From NCBI GenBank assembly GCA_040904925.1, contig JBBDSP010000003.1:62001-126000 (forward strand): DNA of 64,000 bases. Direction: 5' to 3'. The number at the start of each line of letters is the position of its first letter. Position 1 is the stretch's first letter. This document shows positions 17,244 to 26,788 of this stretch, in pieces. The DNA comes from Gracilimonas sp040904925. GTDB taxonomy: Bacteria; Bacteroidota; Rhodothermia; Balneolales; Balneolaceae. The position numbers were made by a program, and so were the translations under genes. The notes under the pieces are model-generated. The model ran no database searches. It was not told the DNA's origin and saw nothing but the letters and a program-made list of their open reading frames with translations.

Positions 17244-18424
17244 TGGTGATCAAAAACTAAGGATACCATTAAAGGGGTGGCTACTTCGAAAAAACGATCA
17301 TCCACATTGTATTTGGGGTGATGCCACGGATAAAGTGAATCTGACTCTTCGCTTCCGCTTCCTACAAAAAAGAATGCACCGGGAAAATGCTGCTGATAGA
17401 AAGCGAAATCCTCACCTGCCATCACGGGTCGCTTTAACTCTATAGCCGAACCTTTTCCAAATAGTTTTTCCATAGAGCTTAAGACCGTCTGCGCTTCCTT
17501 TTCAGCATTGATAACCGCCGGATATCCCCGATTGAATTTAAACCTGTAGCTACCTCCTGCCGATTCTGTAATTCCCCTGGCCAATGACTCCAGTTTTTCG
17601 ATTACCAGGTTTTCCGTATCCGGAGATAGGGTGCGGGCAGTCCCCCATAACTTTACCTTTTCAGGAATGATGTTGTGAGCCGTCCCACCTTCGATCTTGC
17701 CGATCGTTACCACCACCGGTTCAGTGGGATCAACATTTCGGCTGGCGATGGCCTGAACTGCATTGATATACTGAGATGCCAGAACAACAGGATCAATCGC
17801 TTCATGAGCACGGGCTGCATGTCCTCCTTTCCCAATAATTTCAACCTCAAATTCTGAAGTTGAAGCCATAAAAGGGCCAGCCTTCGTAGCAATGGTTCCC
17901 GGTTTATTCATAGGCGAGGTATGAATGCCATAAATAGCCTGCACTTTTTGCTTCTGCAGGAATCCGGTTTCGCTAAGCAATTTTCCTCCACCCGGTAGCT
18001 TTTCTTCCCCGGGTTGAAATACCAACAACACTTTTCCTTCAATTTCATTTTGAAGTTCTTTTAGAATTTTGGCTGCCGTTAATAAATTTGAGGTATGGGC
18101 ATCATGTCCGCAACAATGTGCAACCCCGGCATTTTGAGACATAAATTCTTTTTTGGCGACTCCCTCTTCTGAGATCGGCAGAGCATCGATATCAGCACGC
18201 AAGGCGATCACCCGATCTGATTTCTTTCCTCCCTCTATAATACCCACACAACCCGTTTCAAGAGGGCTCTCATATGGAATTCCCAGTTTATCCAATTCAC
18301 TTTTGATAAACTTTGTGGTCTCAAATTCTTTAAAGCTTACCTCCGGATTCTGATGCAAATAGCGCCGGGTTGATATCGCATCCTGAAGGTATTTTTCAGA
18401 TAGTTTTTTAATTTTGGAATGCAT
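17240..18424 (-). CDS. M20-family amidohydrolase (N-acyl amino acid hydrolase)
   Basis: The 394-residue product is an M20D metallopeptidase of the IAA-amino acid/hippurate hydrolase group: RYLHQNPEVSFKEFETT near 21-37, RADIDALPI near 85-93, the metal ligands Cys-Cys-Gly-His-Asp-Ala-His (CCGHDAH) near 107-113, GEEKLPGGG near 146, the dimerisation-domain GGHAARAHEAIDP near 199 and MAGEDFAFY near 340. Such enzymes remove acyl groups from N-acyl amino acids in the cytosol using two metal ions. It is the first gene of a two-gene operon with a FAD oxidoreductase. Confidence 0.88.
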   Translation of the reverse strand: MHSKIKKLSEKYLQDAISTRRYLHQNPEVSFKEFETTKFIKSELDKLGIPYESPLETGCVGIIEGGKKSDRVIALRADIDALPISEEGVAKKEFMSQNAGVAHCCGHDAHTSNLLTAAKILKELQNEIEGKVLLVFQPGEEKLPGGGKLLSETGFLQKQKVQAIYGIHTSPMNKPGTIATKAGPFMASTSEFEVEIIGKGGHAARAHEAIDPVVLASQYINAVQAIASRNVDPTEPVVVTIGKIEGGTAHNIIPEKVKLWGTARTLSPDTENLVIEKLESLARGITESAGGSYRFKFNRGYPAVINAEKEAQTVLSSMEKLFGKGSAIELKRPVMAGEDFAFYQQHFPGAFFFVGSGSEESDSLYPWHHPKYNVDDRFFEVATPLMVSLVFDHQ

Positions 18425-18534
18425 GCTCTTTCACCTGAATTATATTTTATCGGATAATAAGGATATTATAGGAGTTGACGTAACCTTTTAGGCTAATAGT
18501 CGTACTTGTTTGGGTTACTAAAATTGAAGGACTT

Positions 18535-19773
18535 ATGAAAACATCATCTTGGGAAATAATTATCGCCGGCTTTATTTTTGTTGGATTGGGAATCTATCTC
18601 ATCGAGCAGAATTCTTCTACTTCAAAAGCCCCTACCCCTCCGGACAGTATCAGTTTTAATCTGGATGGAAAAAATCTTCGGGTCATTGAATTGAAGGGGC
18701 TCAAGAATCTGCAAAACTTAGAGAACCTGGAAAACCTTCGTAACCTCGAGAACCTAAAAAATCTTACTAATTTCTTACCGGCCGAAATCCGGTTTGAGTT
18801 TGAGAAAGAAATTGATGAGGTGATGCAAGAATTTGATCAGGAAAGTGTAGATGTTGTTCTGAATTCTGACGAAGGCACCATTTCAGTCAATAGAAAACTT
18901 TCAGCTGAATCAGGAAACTGGACCGCTGTTTCTCCCGGCATCTTTGCTTATATAAAAGAATTTAACGCCTCTGAACTCAATGAAGCAGAATTAAAACTAC
19001 CCTTTGGTTCCATCGAAGTTATAGGTAGCAATGACCCGCAAGCAAAGCTTACGGTTCAGGCTTCTGGACAAGTTTCTACCAAGGAAGATCTCAGATCCAA
19101 ATTAAGCACCCAGTCAGATATTAATTCAGAACAAGTTGTATTTGAGATCAGAACGAGAGATTCTCAAAGTAAAGATCATAACATTCAGCTACAGGCTACG
19201 CTTGCACTTCCTAATGATGTAAGAGTCTACGCACTAACCAATGCAGGACATATTTCATCAAAAGATATTAACGGGAATCAACACTATAAAACTCTGGGTG
19301 GACATATTGTCTTAGAGGCACTTACCGGAACGTTAACTGCTGAAACCGGTGGCGGACATATAACTGTTTCTGATTCTGAAGGAAATTTGACCCTTAATTC
19401 AAAAGGCGGGAACATTCGGGCTCAAGATTCAAATGGAACCTTAGTGATGAAAACCTCAGGAGGAAACCTTCAGGCTTATGATTTTGGCGGTTCCATCCAG
19501 GCTTCAACAAATGGTGGTAATATTGAACTGAGATTGGTTGGGCTTACTGGAAACTCCAACGCTTCTACCGGAGCAGGCAGTATATCCATCTGGTTTCCTA
19601 AAACCGGCAATGCGGGTTTCAACCTATCGGGTAGTTCTATTGAAATAGATTCTGATCTTAATTTCAAGGGATCTCAATCCTCCGGTTCCGCTTCAGGATC
19701 TGTAGGGAATGGCAATCATACTCTTACTGCAAAAACCAATTATGGTAAAGTGATCTTGAAGTCAGTGGACTAA
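18535..19773 (+). CDS. Membrane-anchored DUF4097-like beta-helix protein with Asn-Leu repeat
   Basis: The 412-residue product has one N-terminal membrane segment (about 8-24). Residues about 55-80 are a run of three-residue units x-N-L (KNLQNLENLENLRNLENLKN), encoded by nine-base repeats. The C-terminal half (about 150-405) is made of short beta-strand repeats rich in GG and Asn/Ser, with GGHIVLEALTG, GGHITVSDSEG, GGNIRAQDSNG, GGNLQAYDFGG and GGNIELRLVG units, as in DUF4097 putative adhesin proteins. The likely form is a surface or periplasmic beta-helix of unknown role. It is a lone gene divergent from the M20 amidohydrolase. Confidence 0.75.
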   Translation: MKTSSWEIIIAGFIFVGLGIYLIEQNSSTSKAPTPPDSISFNLDGKNLRVIELKGLKNLQNLENLENLRNLENLKNLTNFLPAEIRFEFEKEIDEVMQEFDQESVDVVLNSDEGTISVNRKLSAESGNWTAVSPGIFAYIKEFNASELNEAELKLPFGSIEVIGSNDPQAKLTVQASGQVSTKEDLRSKLSTQSDINSEQVVFEIRTRDSQSKDHNIQLQATLALPNDVRVYALTNAGHISSKDINGNQHYKTLGGHIVLEALTGTLTAETGGGHITVSDSEGNLTLNSKGGNIRAQDSNGTLVMKTSGGNLQAYDFGGSIQASTNGGNIELRLVGLTGNSNASTGAGSISIWFPKTGNAGFNLSGSSIEIDSDLNFKGSQSSGSASGSVGNGNHTLTAKTNYGKVILKSVD

Positions 19774-19848
19774 TACAGATCAAGGATGCATAGATTCTGG
19801 CTTTGATTTACCTTATGGCAAATTCCAGTTATTAATCTGTATCCAAAA

Positions 19849-20616
19849 ATGTCACCTGAGATTCACTCAACCAAAGACGGCTCTTCTACTCTTTACTCTG
19901 ATCAGTTTGATCAGTTTTACCATAACCCCAATGGTGCCGCCACCGAAAGTATCCACGTGTTCTTTGAGACTTCGGGTTTAATGGAGCATTTAGATGAGGT
20001 CGAATCCCTAACTATTCTGGAAGTCGGTTTTGGTACCGGACTCAATTTTCTGCTTTTGACAGATCTTTTAAAAGAGCGAAAAATCAACATCCCCGTCCGA
20101 TTTTATTCTATTGAAGCTTTTCCTGTTGATGCAGAAACCGCAAAAGATTTTGATTTCACCGGTCACATAAAACACCGGGAACTAAACTCCATTCTTCCTG
20201 ATGTTTTTGATATGATAAAACCGGGTATGAATACCTTGGCTCCTATTGATGAGCTCGATATTGAATTACACCTTTTCTATAGCACTTTTGATAAGTTTAA
20301 TCCGGAAGATCTTCAGGTTGATTACATCTTTCACGATCCATTCTCACCTGAAGTGAACGAAGAACTTTGGACCAAAGAGACCTTCCTAAAACTCCATTCT
20401 TTTTCGAAGCAGGAAACGGTACTGGCAACCTATTGTGCGGCTTCCAAAGCAAGAGGGGCCATGTGTGCAGCCGGCTGGAATGTGGCACGCACACAGGGAG
20501 CATTAGGTAAACGAGAGATGACTTTAGCCTCCCTTTCTGCAGAAAGACTAAAGGGATTTAAAAGAGTAAATGAAAAACGACTAGCTCACAGATATGAAAC
20601 CGGTGATTTCGACTAG
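19849..20616 (+). CDS. mnmD: tRNA 5-aminomethyl-2-thiouridine methyltransferase, stand-alone MnmD
   Basis: The 255-residue protein matches the methyltransferase half of MnmC: DGSSTLYSDQFDQFYHNPNGAATES at the start (substrate-binding N-terminus), the SAM site ILEVGFGTGLNF at about 55-66, and the DYIFHDPFSPEVNEELWT motif near 160 that carries the conserved Asp-Pro-Phe. Later LATYCAASKARGAMCAAGWNV matches the family. It would transfer a methyl group to nm5s2U34 in tRNA. The FAD oxidase half of the E. coli fusion is missing, as in many bacteria with a single-domain enzyme. Confidence 0.87.
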   Translation: MSPEIHSTKDGSSTLYSDQFDQFYHNPNGAATESIHVFFETSGLMEHLDEVESLTILEVGFGTGLNFLLLTDLLKERKINIPVRFYSIEAFPVDAETAKDFDFTGHIKHRELNSILPDVFDMIKPGMNTLAPIDELDIELHLFYSTFDKFNPEDLQVDYIFHDPFSPEVNEELWTKETFLKLHSFSKQETVLATYCAASKARGAMCAAGWNVARTQGALGKREMTLASLSAERLKGFKRVNEKRLAHRYETGDFD

Positions 20617-20629
20617 TTTACTTTTCTAT

Positions 20630-21733
20630 TTAGCTGTCTATAACTTTTTGAACTTCTTCTGTTGCCTTTGTAATTCCTTCCGGATGCTGCAACATACTTG
20701 CTCCCAATAAAAACACCGTGTCTTTTCCATACTCTTTCATCCAGTGGGGAATCGTTTCCAGCTTCATTCCTCCACCAGGCATTGGCAACATTTTCTTAAA
20801 GGGAGATCTTGGATTCCTTGCAGCATCATTCAAATCTTTGCATTCTTTTGTGGTAAAAGAGAACCGCCCGCCTGTATTTGGATATACCGTAAGATCAGCT
20901 CCAAAGGCCCGGTTCATTTCTCCATAAATAAAAGCCGGAGTAAATCCGTGTTCCGCATCAGTGACAAAAGTACCTGAGAATGCTGGATGAGAAATTACAG
21001 GAAGATCAAGGTCCGATTGGGCTAACTCGTTCATGGCCTCATAGCCACAAAGATGGGGACACACCATAACTCCATCTGCTCCCAGGTCAGCTGCAAGTTC
21101 GTAATTCTTCATCAACTTAGAACCGGAGGTTGTTATGTTTGGGAAATAACGGGTCAAAATTCCGGTTTCTGTCATGGTATTTTCTAATGCTTCAGAAACT
21201 TGCGTGACACGTTCTTCGAAACGAGCATAATCCTGATTGGCTAAACCGTGATCGTCCTTTATCATATCTATACTGCCTAAAGCAAAGCTCCGGGCTTGCT
21301 TGGCTAGTTCATTGGAGGAAAGTCCCATTGGTTTAAGAACCCCACAAGCCATAGGTCGGTTATATATTCCAAAAGCTTCTCTTATGCCTTCAATTCCAAA
21401 TTTTGGACCCTTAAAGAGGTTAGTTAAAGATTCCCAGTTTGCAGAAGTGATCTTAATTCCGTGCTTTAACGAAATATTTCCATACAGAATATTCAAAAAC
21501 TGAGTCGGATCATCACCGGCATTTGCCAAAGGCCAGGTTATTTTAGCTTCAAATCTTGATTCATCTATTGGCTTTACTTCTTCTACCCTGCCAACTACTT
21601 TATCGAGGATATCTTCAGAGACTACCTCTTCAGGTAATTCCACACTTTGTTCGAGGCAGATCCATTTTAGCTTTTCCTCTATGGTCTCTCCCTCAAAACA
21701 GGTTATGATGTAGTGCACCTCAAATGTTTTCAT
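20630..21733 (-). CDS. RuBisCO-like protein (form IV)
   Basis: A 367-residue relative of the RuBisCO large subunit. It keeps the first active-site lysine (Lys134 in GVLKPMG, equivalent to Lys175 of true RuBisCO), the carbamylated lysine and first Asp pair (Lys159, Asp160-Asp161 in MIKDDH), the His in ISHPAFSG and the phosphate-binding MPGGGM loop. It has replaced Lys177 by Met136 and Glu204 by His162, so it should not fix CO2. Form IV proteins act as enolases, isomerases or decarboxylases in thio-sugar or sugar-acid pathways. No methionine salvage gene adjoins it, so the reaction is unknown. Confidence 0.85.
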   Translation of the reverse strand: MKTFEVHYIITCFEGETIEEKLKWICLEQSVELPEEVVSEDILDKVVGRVEEVKPIDESRFEAKITWPLANAGDDPTQFLNILYGNISLKHGIKITSANWESLTNLFKGPKFGIEGIREAFGIYNRPMACGVLKPMGLSSNELAKQARSFALGSIDMIKDDHGLANQDYARFEERVTQVSEALENTMTETGILTRYFPNITTSGSKLMKNYELAADLGADGVMVCPHLCGYEAMNELAQSDLDLPVISHPAFSGTFVTDAEHGFTPAFIYGEMNRAFGADLTVYPNTGGRFSFTTKECKDLNDAARNPRSPFKKMLPMPGGGMKLETIPHWMKEYGKDTVFLLGASMLQHPEGITKATEEVQKVIDS

Positions 21734-21762
21734 GGGTTTTTCACGTGTTAAGGTGTGAAAGT

Positions 21763-21805
21763 GTTACGGTGTTACAGTTCTTTTGATAAACTGTAACACC
21801 GTAAC
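21763..21805. repeat. Perfect 17-bp hairpin, GTGTTAC word repeat
   Basis: Arms 21763-21779 and 21789-21805 are perfect reverse complements of 17 bases with a nine-base loop. The sequence is built from GTGTTAC/GGTGTTACAG words, and a further partial copy stands just before at 21745-21760. It lies between the engB stop and the RuBisCO-like gene and is likely an engB terminator or a mobile palindrome. Confidence 0.7.
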
Positions 21806-21819
21806 AAAAAAGTAGAATT

Positions 21820-22413
21820 TCACTCTTTAACAAATTCGGTGATCAGCTTTTTGATCTCGTCAATTCCATCGCGGGAATCTGCAGAATAGGGCAAAATAGG
21901 GACATCAATATTCATCTCCTTCATGATTCTCCGTACCTTGGCTTTCGACTGGTTCACCTTATTTCTGGAAAGCTTATCCGCTTTGGAAAGCACAACCGCA
22001 AAGGGTTTTTCATTCATCCCCATCCAATAAAAGAAATCCTCATCAAGCTGACTTGGATCATGCCTGACATCCACCACATGTAAGATCAACCGAAGGGATT
22101 CTCTGTCAAGCAAATATTCCCGAATATTCTTGCCCCAGCGGTCGCGTTCTTTCTTTGGAACTTTAGCATAGCCATACCCCGGAAGATCCACAAAAAAGCA
22201 TTCCTCTCCCAGCTTGTAGTAATTCATCTGCTGCGTTTTCCCTGGTACATTTGAAGTCCGTGCGATATTTTTCTTATTCAGAAGGGCATTGATCAGTGAA
22301 GATTTTCCAACATTTGACCGTCCCGCAAAGCAAACCTCAGGCAAACTTTCAGGCGGACATTCTTCTAATTTAGTTGCACTGGTTATGAACTTTGGTTGGG
22401 AATTAAACATCAA
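21820..22413 (-). CDS. engB: Ribosome-assembly GTPase EngB (YsxC/YihA)
   Basis: The 197-residue GTPase has all guanine-nucleotide motifs: G1 AGRSNVGKSSLIN at about 30-42, G3 DLPGYG at about 75-80, G4 SKAD near 144 and G5 SADSRDG near 178. The TSNVPGKTQQMNYY switch segment is typical of EngB. The family helps assemble the large ribosomal subunit in the cytosol. The gene overlaps purF by four bases (22410-22413), an operon arrangement. Confidence 0.93.
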   Translation of the reverse strand: MMFNSQPKFITSATKLEECPPESLPEVCFAGRSNVGKSSLINALLNKKNIARTSNVPGKTQQMNYYKLGEECFFVDLPGYGYAKVPKKERDRWGKNIREYLLDRESLRLILHVVDVRHDPSQLDEDFFYWMGMNEKPFAVVLSKADKLSRNKVNQSKAKVRRIMKEMNIDVPILPYSADSRDGIDEIKKLITEFVKE

Positions 22414-23912
22414 ATTAACTCGTTGGCTTCTTTCTCAATACCAAAATTTACAGGAACCGGATAATCTCCCGTAAAGCATGCTGTACAATAACCATGTTCA
22501 GAATCATTTGCCTCTTGCACTGCTCCCACCAATCCATCTGCCGATAAATAACGCAAGCTATCCACACCGATATCTTTAGCCATTTTGTCAATATCCCGGT
22601 CAAATTTATTGGCGATGAGTTCGTCCGGACTTGGGAAATCCATCCCATAATAACATGGACTTATAATCGGAGGAGAGCTAACTAAAAAGTGAACCTCCGA
22701 CGGATTACATTCGCGGATCATATCCACCAAATACCGGGAAGTCGTTCCCCGAACGATGGAATCATCCACAATAATAACCGGCCTTCCTTCAAGAACTCCC
22801 CGCACCGGATTGAATTTAGTTCGAACTTTTTGCTCACGGGATTTTTGTCCCGGTGAAATAAATGTACGGCCAACATAATGGTTTCGAATAAGTCCCATAT
22901 CGTACTGACAATCGTGGCCAAGCTTTTGGCTTTCAGTTGCATACCCTAAAGCTGCCGTATTACTGGAATCTGGGACGGAAATCACCACCGGCCTTTTGCC
23001 TGAAGTGTCATCCTTTATGATCTCACTCAATGGATGTTCTTTTGCCAAACGCTTACCCAGATTACGTCGGATCTTATCCACCATCTCCCCAAATATCATG
23101 CTGTCAGGTCTGGAAAAATACACATATTCAAAAATACATTGACTGGTGCCTGTTCCTTTGGTAGGCGGGATAAAATACGATTTAGGCTCTCCTGTTTCAG
23201 ATGCTTCTTTATCGATCACAATCACTTCTCCCGGCTCCACATCACGAATATATTCGGCATTGTTAATATCGAACGCACAGGTTTCACTGGCTACACAAAA
23301 AGCTCCATCAACCTTCCCTAATGCAAGCGGCCGAAATCCATTGGGATCACGAACAGCAATTAGCTTGTCGTCGGTCAGAATAACTAAACAATAAGCACCT
23401 TCGATCTGGCGAAGGGCATCCATGATCTGATCCATTTGATCTTCATACAAACTATGAGAGATCAGGTGCAGGATAAGCTCAGTATCTGAAGTACTTTGGA
23501 ACAGAACGCCTTCTTTCCTGAATCGCTCCCTAATTTGTTTGGCATTGGATAGATTCCCGTTATGCCCAATCGCTAAATTCCCATTTCGATAATGAACTCT
23601 GAATGGCTGAATATTAGCTGGGTTTTTGGATGAACCCGAAGTTGAATACCGGTTATGCCCAATAGCATTTTTACCGTTTAAGATCTTATTAAAAACCTTG
23701 GACTTACTGAATACATTTAACACCAAACCAAAATCTTTGTAAGCAGGCATCGCAAAACGTTCTTTCTCTTTATCAAAAAAAGAAGTTACAATTCCGGCCG
23801 ACTCCTGCCCGCGGTGCTGAAGGGCGTGCAATCCGTAATAGGTATGTACGGCTGCATCAGGGTGATCATAGATACCGTAGATTCCACAATATTCGCGAGG
23901 TTTGTCGCTCAT
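22410..23912 (-). CDS. purF: Amidophosphoribosyltransferase
   Basis: The 500-residue enzyme has an N-terminal class II glutamine amidotransferase domain with nucleophile Cys9 (CGIYGIY, after an eight-residue propeptide) and HALQHRGQESAGI at about 29-41, then a phosphoribosyltransferase domain with PVIIVDDSIVRGTTS near 372. A DSEHGYCTACFTGDYP segment near 470 supplies the family C-terminus. It makes 5-phosphoribosylamine from PRPP and glutamine, the first step of purine synthesis. It leads a two-gene operon with engB. Confidence 0.95.
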   Translation of the reverse strand: MSDKPREYCGIYGIYDHPDAAVHTYYGLHALQHRGQESAGIVTSFFDKEKERFAMPAYKDFGLVLNVFSKSKVFNKILNGKNAIGHNRYSTSGSSKNPANIQPFRVHYRNGNLAIGHNGNLSNAKQIRERFRKEGVLFQSTSDTELILHLISHSLYEDQMDQIMDALRQIEGAYCLVILTDDKLIAVRDPNGFRPLALGKVDGAFCVASETCAFDINNAEYIRDVEPGEVIVIDKEASETGEPKSYFIPPTKGTGTSQCIFEYVYFSRPDSMIFGEMVDKIRRNLGKRLAKEHPLSEIIKDDTSGKRPVVISVPDSSNTAALGYATESQKLGHDCQYDMGLIRNHYVGRTFISPGQKSREQKVRTKFNPVRGVLEGRPVIIVDDSIVRGTTSRYLVDMIRECNPSEVHFLVSSPPIISPCYYGMDFPSPDELIANKFDRDIDKMAKDIGVDSLRYLSADGLVGAVQEANDSEHGYCTACFTGDYPVPVNFGIEKEANELI

Positions 23913-24026
23913 ATTAAAACTCCAAACTAATGAGGGTTGATGAGTTTTTAAGATAAGAAATCATTGGGGCTTTCGGGAATTATAACTGAGACAAGTTTTC
24001 GACAGGTTATACACAAATATAGCAGA

Positions 24027-26162
24027 TTACCCTTTTGGCAATTCAACATAAAAAATAGATCCTTCCCCTTCTTTACTTTCAAACCAAATTGTACCACCCA
24101 TTTTTTCAGTAAATTCTTTAGTCACACTTAGACCAAACCCAGAGCCTGTTTCATTATGTGTCCCTTCCCGGCTCCATGTTTTACTGTTAAATATTTTTTG
24201 GATTGATTTCTCTGGAATCCCAATTCCATTATCTTTCACCATAATAACAACGGCATCACCTTTATCCTGAGACTCTATGCGGATCTCACCTCCCTTCCCG
24301 GTGTATTTAATTGCATTTGAAAGAAGATTTCGGAAAATAATACGAATAGCATTTGCATCACCCAAAACTACGTCATCGCCGATATTTGATTCTAATGCTA
24401 CATCTTTACGAATAGCAGAAAATGATTGGCTCCTAATGATATCTTTCATCAATGGTTCCAAAGTGACCTTCTTCAGATCAAGATTAAATCCGGAAAGCTG
24501 TTCTTTTGCCCATGTTAATAAATCTTCTATCACATCCACATTTTCCTTCACAGAAAGATTTACTTCATCAACCAACCGCTTCATGTCATCACCTTTTATA
24601 ATATCGTCTTTTACTAATTCTAAAATTCCCTGAACGGAAGTCAGTGGTGAGCGCAGATCATGTGAAACGACCGCAAATACCTTATCTTTTGCAATATTCA
24701 GGTCCTCAAGTTCTTCCTTCCGGGCTCGGATTTCTTGTAGAAGCAACTCTTTTTCTCTTGCTGTTTTTCGGGAAATAAACAATAAAGCAGCAATCAAGAG
24801 TATAATTAGTATTCCCGCAACTATTAAAATGTATTGGGTTCTAAGGCGCTTCTCTTGTTGTTCTTGTTTTTCCCTAAGGAGTTCATTCACCTGTTGTTGC
24901 CGATTTAGCTCGAGTTGACTTTCCAGCTGAGCCAGCTCTTTCTCTTTTTCTAAACTGGTTAAACTGTCGGTGAGTATTTTATTGGATCGCAATACTTCAT
25001 ATGCGTTTTCAAATCGGTTCGCTTCTGCATATACTTCATGCATTAGCTCCTGAGCAGTTATTAGTGTTATTGAGCTGCCCGACCCCTCCGCTAAACTCAA
25101 TGCTTGCTCACCATTAGAAACAGCCTCTTCAACTCTACCCAGCTCAAGGTATAACCTACTCAATTCTAAATAGTTAAAGTACATGCCATGAGGCAACCTA
25201 ATTTCCCTGGACATTTCAAGCGAAGCCATTAATAACCTTTCAGCTTCCTGATATCGATCCATTTCCAGCAGGGTTTTCCCTTGATTATGGATGATAATTG
25301 CAGGAGGTGCGTTGGGTCTTAATTCCCTCCACAATTGTTCAGCCACCTCGTAGTTATCAAGTGCAGCTTGGTATTCCCCCATACTCCTAAGCGTGTTGGC
25401 AATATTCAGATGTGCCCTGTATTCGTCAATCGGGCTCTCGATCATGCGGGCAAATGCTAATGACCGCTCCAGATAATAGCGCGATTTTTCAAATTCTTCT
25501 GTAAACAAATAGGATACCCCCAAACTATTGTACAAAACAGTCAGTAAAGCTGAATCCGAGGCAGCTTCTGCGTAATCAATGGCTTTCAGGTAATTACGAA
25601 AACTCTCATTCATATCACCAAACGAACTGTAGGTATTCGCAAGATTCTGATGAGTACCGGCTAAAAAACGACCCCGGGTGGAATCCGGCAGTAAATTTGA
25701 AAATTCTATGGCTTTCTGAAGTACCGGAAGCGCCTGAATAATATCGCCCTTATTGTCGAGGATCACTCCTTTTATACTATAGAATTCTGCAATTCTCTTA
25801 GTTTCAGGGAAATCCTGTATCGCCTGATCTATAACAGCTAATGCCCTATCAAGCTCTTGACGCTGAGTATAAGTTTCTGCTAAAAGTATAGCTGCACTAA
25901 CCATACCTTTCTCATAACCAGTTTGAGCAGATAAGCTATCGGCCCGATTAGCTAAGATGAGTACACTGTCAAAACTTGATTGAGAATGCAACTGCTCTGC
26001 ATTGAGCAATAGGGAATCTATGTAGGAAGGATCAGTACTTATTTCAAAATTCTCCTGTGCGTAACCCTTAAAAGCACAAAGAGAAAGAAAAGTGAATAAA
26101 ATTAATTTAAAACCCTGAGCCGTCAACAATCCAGTTCTTCCTGTTAATGAATTTACAGTCAC
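24027..26162 (-). CDS. TPR-containing membrane sensor histidine kinase
   Basis: The 711-residue protein has a signal sequence (about 15-35), a periplasmic region of TPR repeats (about 45-390), a coiled coil (about 405-440), one membrane span (about 445-465), a second short coiled coil, and a kinase core: HisKA with phosphoacceptor His501 in VVSHDLRSPLTS, an N box LLSNAIKYTGKGG near 610, and the G boxes DNGIGIP and GSGFGLSVTKEF. No response-regulator gene is adjacent, so the partner is unknown. This layout is common in Bacteroidota-type organisms. It lies between purF and an OsmC gene, both on the same strand. Confidence 0.88.
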   Translation of the reverse strand: MTVNSLTGRTGLLTAQGFKLILFTFLSLCAFKGYAQENFEISTDPSYIDSLLLNAEQLHSQSSFDSVLILANRADSLSAQTGYEKGMVSAAILLAETYTQRQELDRALAVIDQAIQDFPETKRIAEFYSIKGVILDNKGDIIQALPVLQKAIEFSNLLPDSTRGRFLAGTHQNLANTYSSFGDMNESFRNYLKAIDYAEAASDSALLTVLYNSLGVSYLFTEEFEKSRYYLERSLAFARMIESPIDEYRAHLNIANTLRSMGEYQAALDNYEVAEQLWRELRPNAPPAIIIHNQGKTLLEMDRYQEAERLLMASLEMSREIRLPHGMYFNYLELSRLYLELGRVEEAVSNGEQALSLAEGSGSSITLITAQELMHEVYAEANRFENAYEVLRSNKILTDSLTSLEKEKELAQLESQLELNRQQQVNELLREKQEQQEKRLRTQYILIVAGILIILLIAALLFISRKTAREKELLLQEIRARKEELEDLNIAKDKVFAVVSHDLRSPLTSVQGILELVKDDIIKGDDMKRLVDEVNLSVKENVDVIEDLLTWAKEQLSGFNLDLKKVTLEPLMKDIIRSQSFSAIRKDVALESNIGDDVVLGDANAIRIIFRNLLSNAIKYTGKGGEIRIESQDKGDAVVIMVKDNGIGIPEKSIQKIFNSKTWSREGTHNETGSGFGLSVTKEFTEKMGGTIWFESKEGEGSIFYVELPKG

Positions 26163-26191
26163 AAAGTAACTGATAACAATTAAAATAAAAT

Positions 26192-26224
26192 AGAAAAGCT
26201 CTCTTTAAAAAAGAGAGCTTTTCT
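26192..26224 (-). terminator. Terminator hairpin after the OsmC gene
   Basis: AGAAAAGCTCTCTTT ... AAAGAGAGCTTTTCT is a strong hairpin immediately after the OsmC stop codon, read on the minus strand and followed by ATTTTATTTT. Confidence 0.75.
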
Positions 26225-26246
26225 GAATTGATAACAAAATTTAATC

Positions 26247-26669
26247 TTAGTTCTCTAAAGTGGCATCAAGTTGTATCTCTACCCCAGCCAATGCTTTAGA
26301 AACAGGACATCCATTTTTAGCAGCTTTAGCTATTTCCTGAAACTTATCATTATCAATATTCGGCACATCACCTTTTGCAATTAACTTGATGGTGGTAATG
26401 GCGCCCGCACTTGGGTCAATAGTCACTTCTGCATGGGTTTCCACTGAATTCGGGGTGAATCCTGCCTTATCCAATTCATTGGAAAAAGCCATAGAAAAAC
26501 ATCCGGCATGTGCGGCTCCGATCAACTCTTCAGGGTTTGATCCGGACTTATCTTCAAAGCGGGTGGCAAAGCTATACTTCCCTTCATATGAACCACTTTC
26601 CAGTTTCATGGTTCCGCTTCCTGATTTTAAATTTCCTTTCCAGACGGCTTCTGCTTTTTTTGTAGGCAT
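26247..26669 (-). CDS. OsmC-family peroxiredoxin-like protein
   Basis: The 140-residue product has the OsmC fold signatures: NLKSGSGTMKLESG near 14-27, NPEELIGAAHAGCFSMAFSN at about 45-64 with the first redox Cys, and KAAKNGCPVSKAL at about 115-127 with the second. OsmC proteins reduce organic hydroperoxides in the cytosol using these two cysteines. Length is normal (about 140). It is a single gene with its own hairpin terminator. Confidence 0.9.
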   Translation of the reverse strand: MPTKKAEAVWKGNLKSGSGTMKLESGSYEGKYSFATRFEDKSGSNPEELIGAAHAGCFSMAFSNELDKAGFTPNSVETHAEVTIDPSAGAITTIKLIAKGDVPNIDNDKFQEIAKAAKNGCPVSKALAGVEIQLDATLEN

Positions 26670-26788
26670 AATGATTTAGTTATTCGTTAATGGTTATTAG
26701 TTTCATCAGTTTCAACGAGTTGGGAAAGGAATGCATTCCTTACTTTTTATTTCAGTAAGGACAATCTAAATCATCTGGAAAAGAGTTC
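26670..26788. other. Gap without a gene upstream of the OsmC gene
   Basis: These 119 bases contain the OsmC promoter region on the minus strand and no feature I can support. The GGAATGCATTCC hexamer pair at about 26728-26739 is a short palindrome. Confidence 0.4.
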
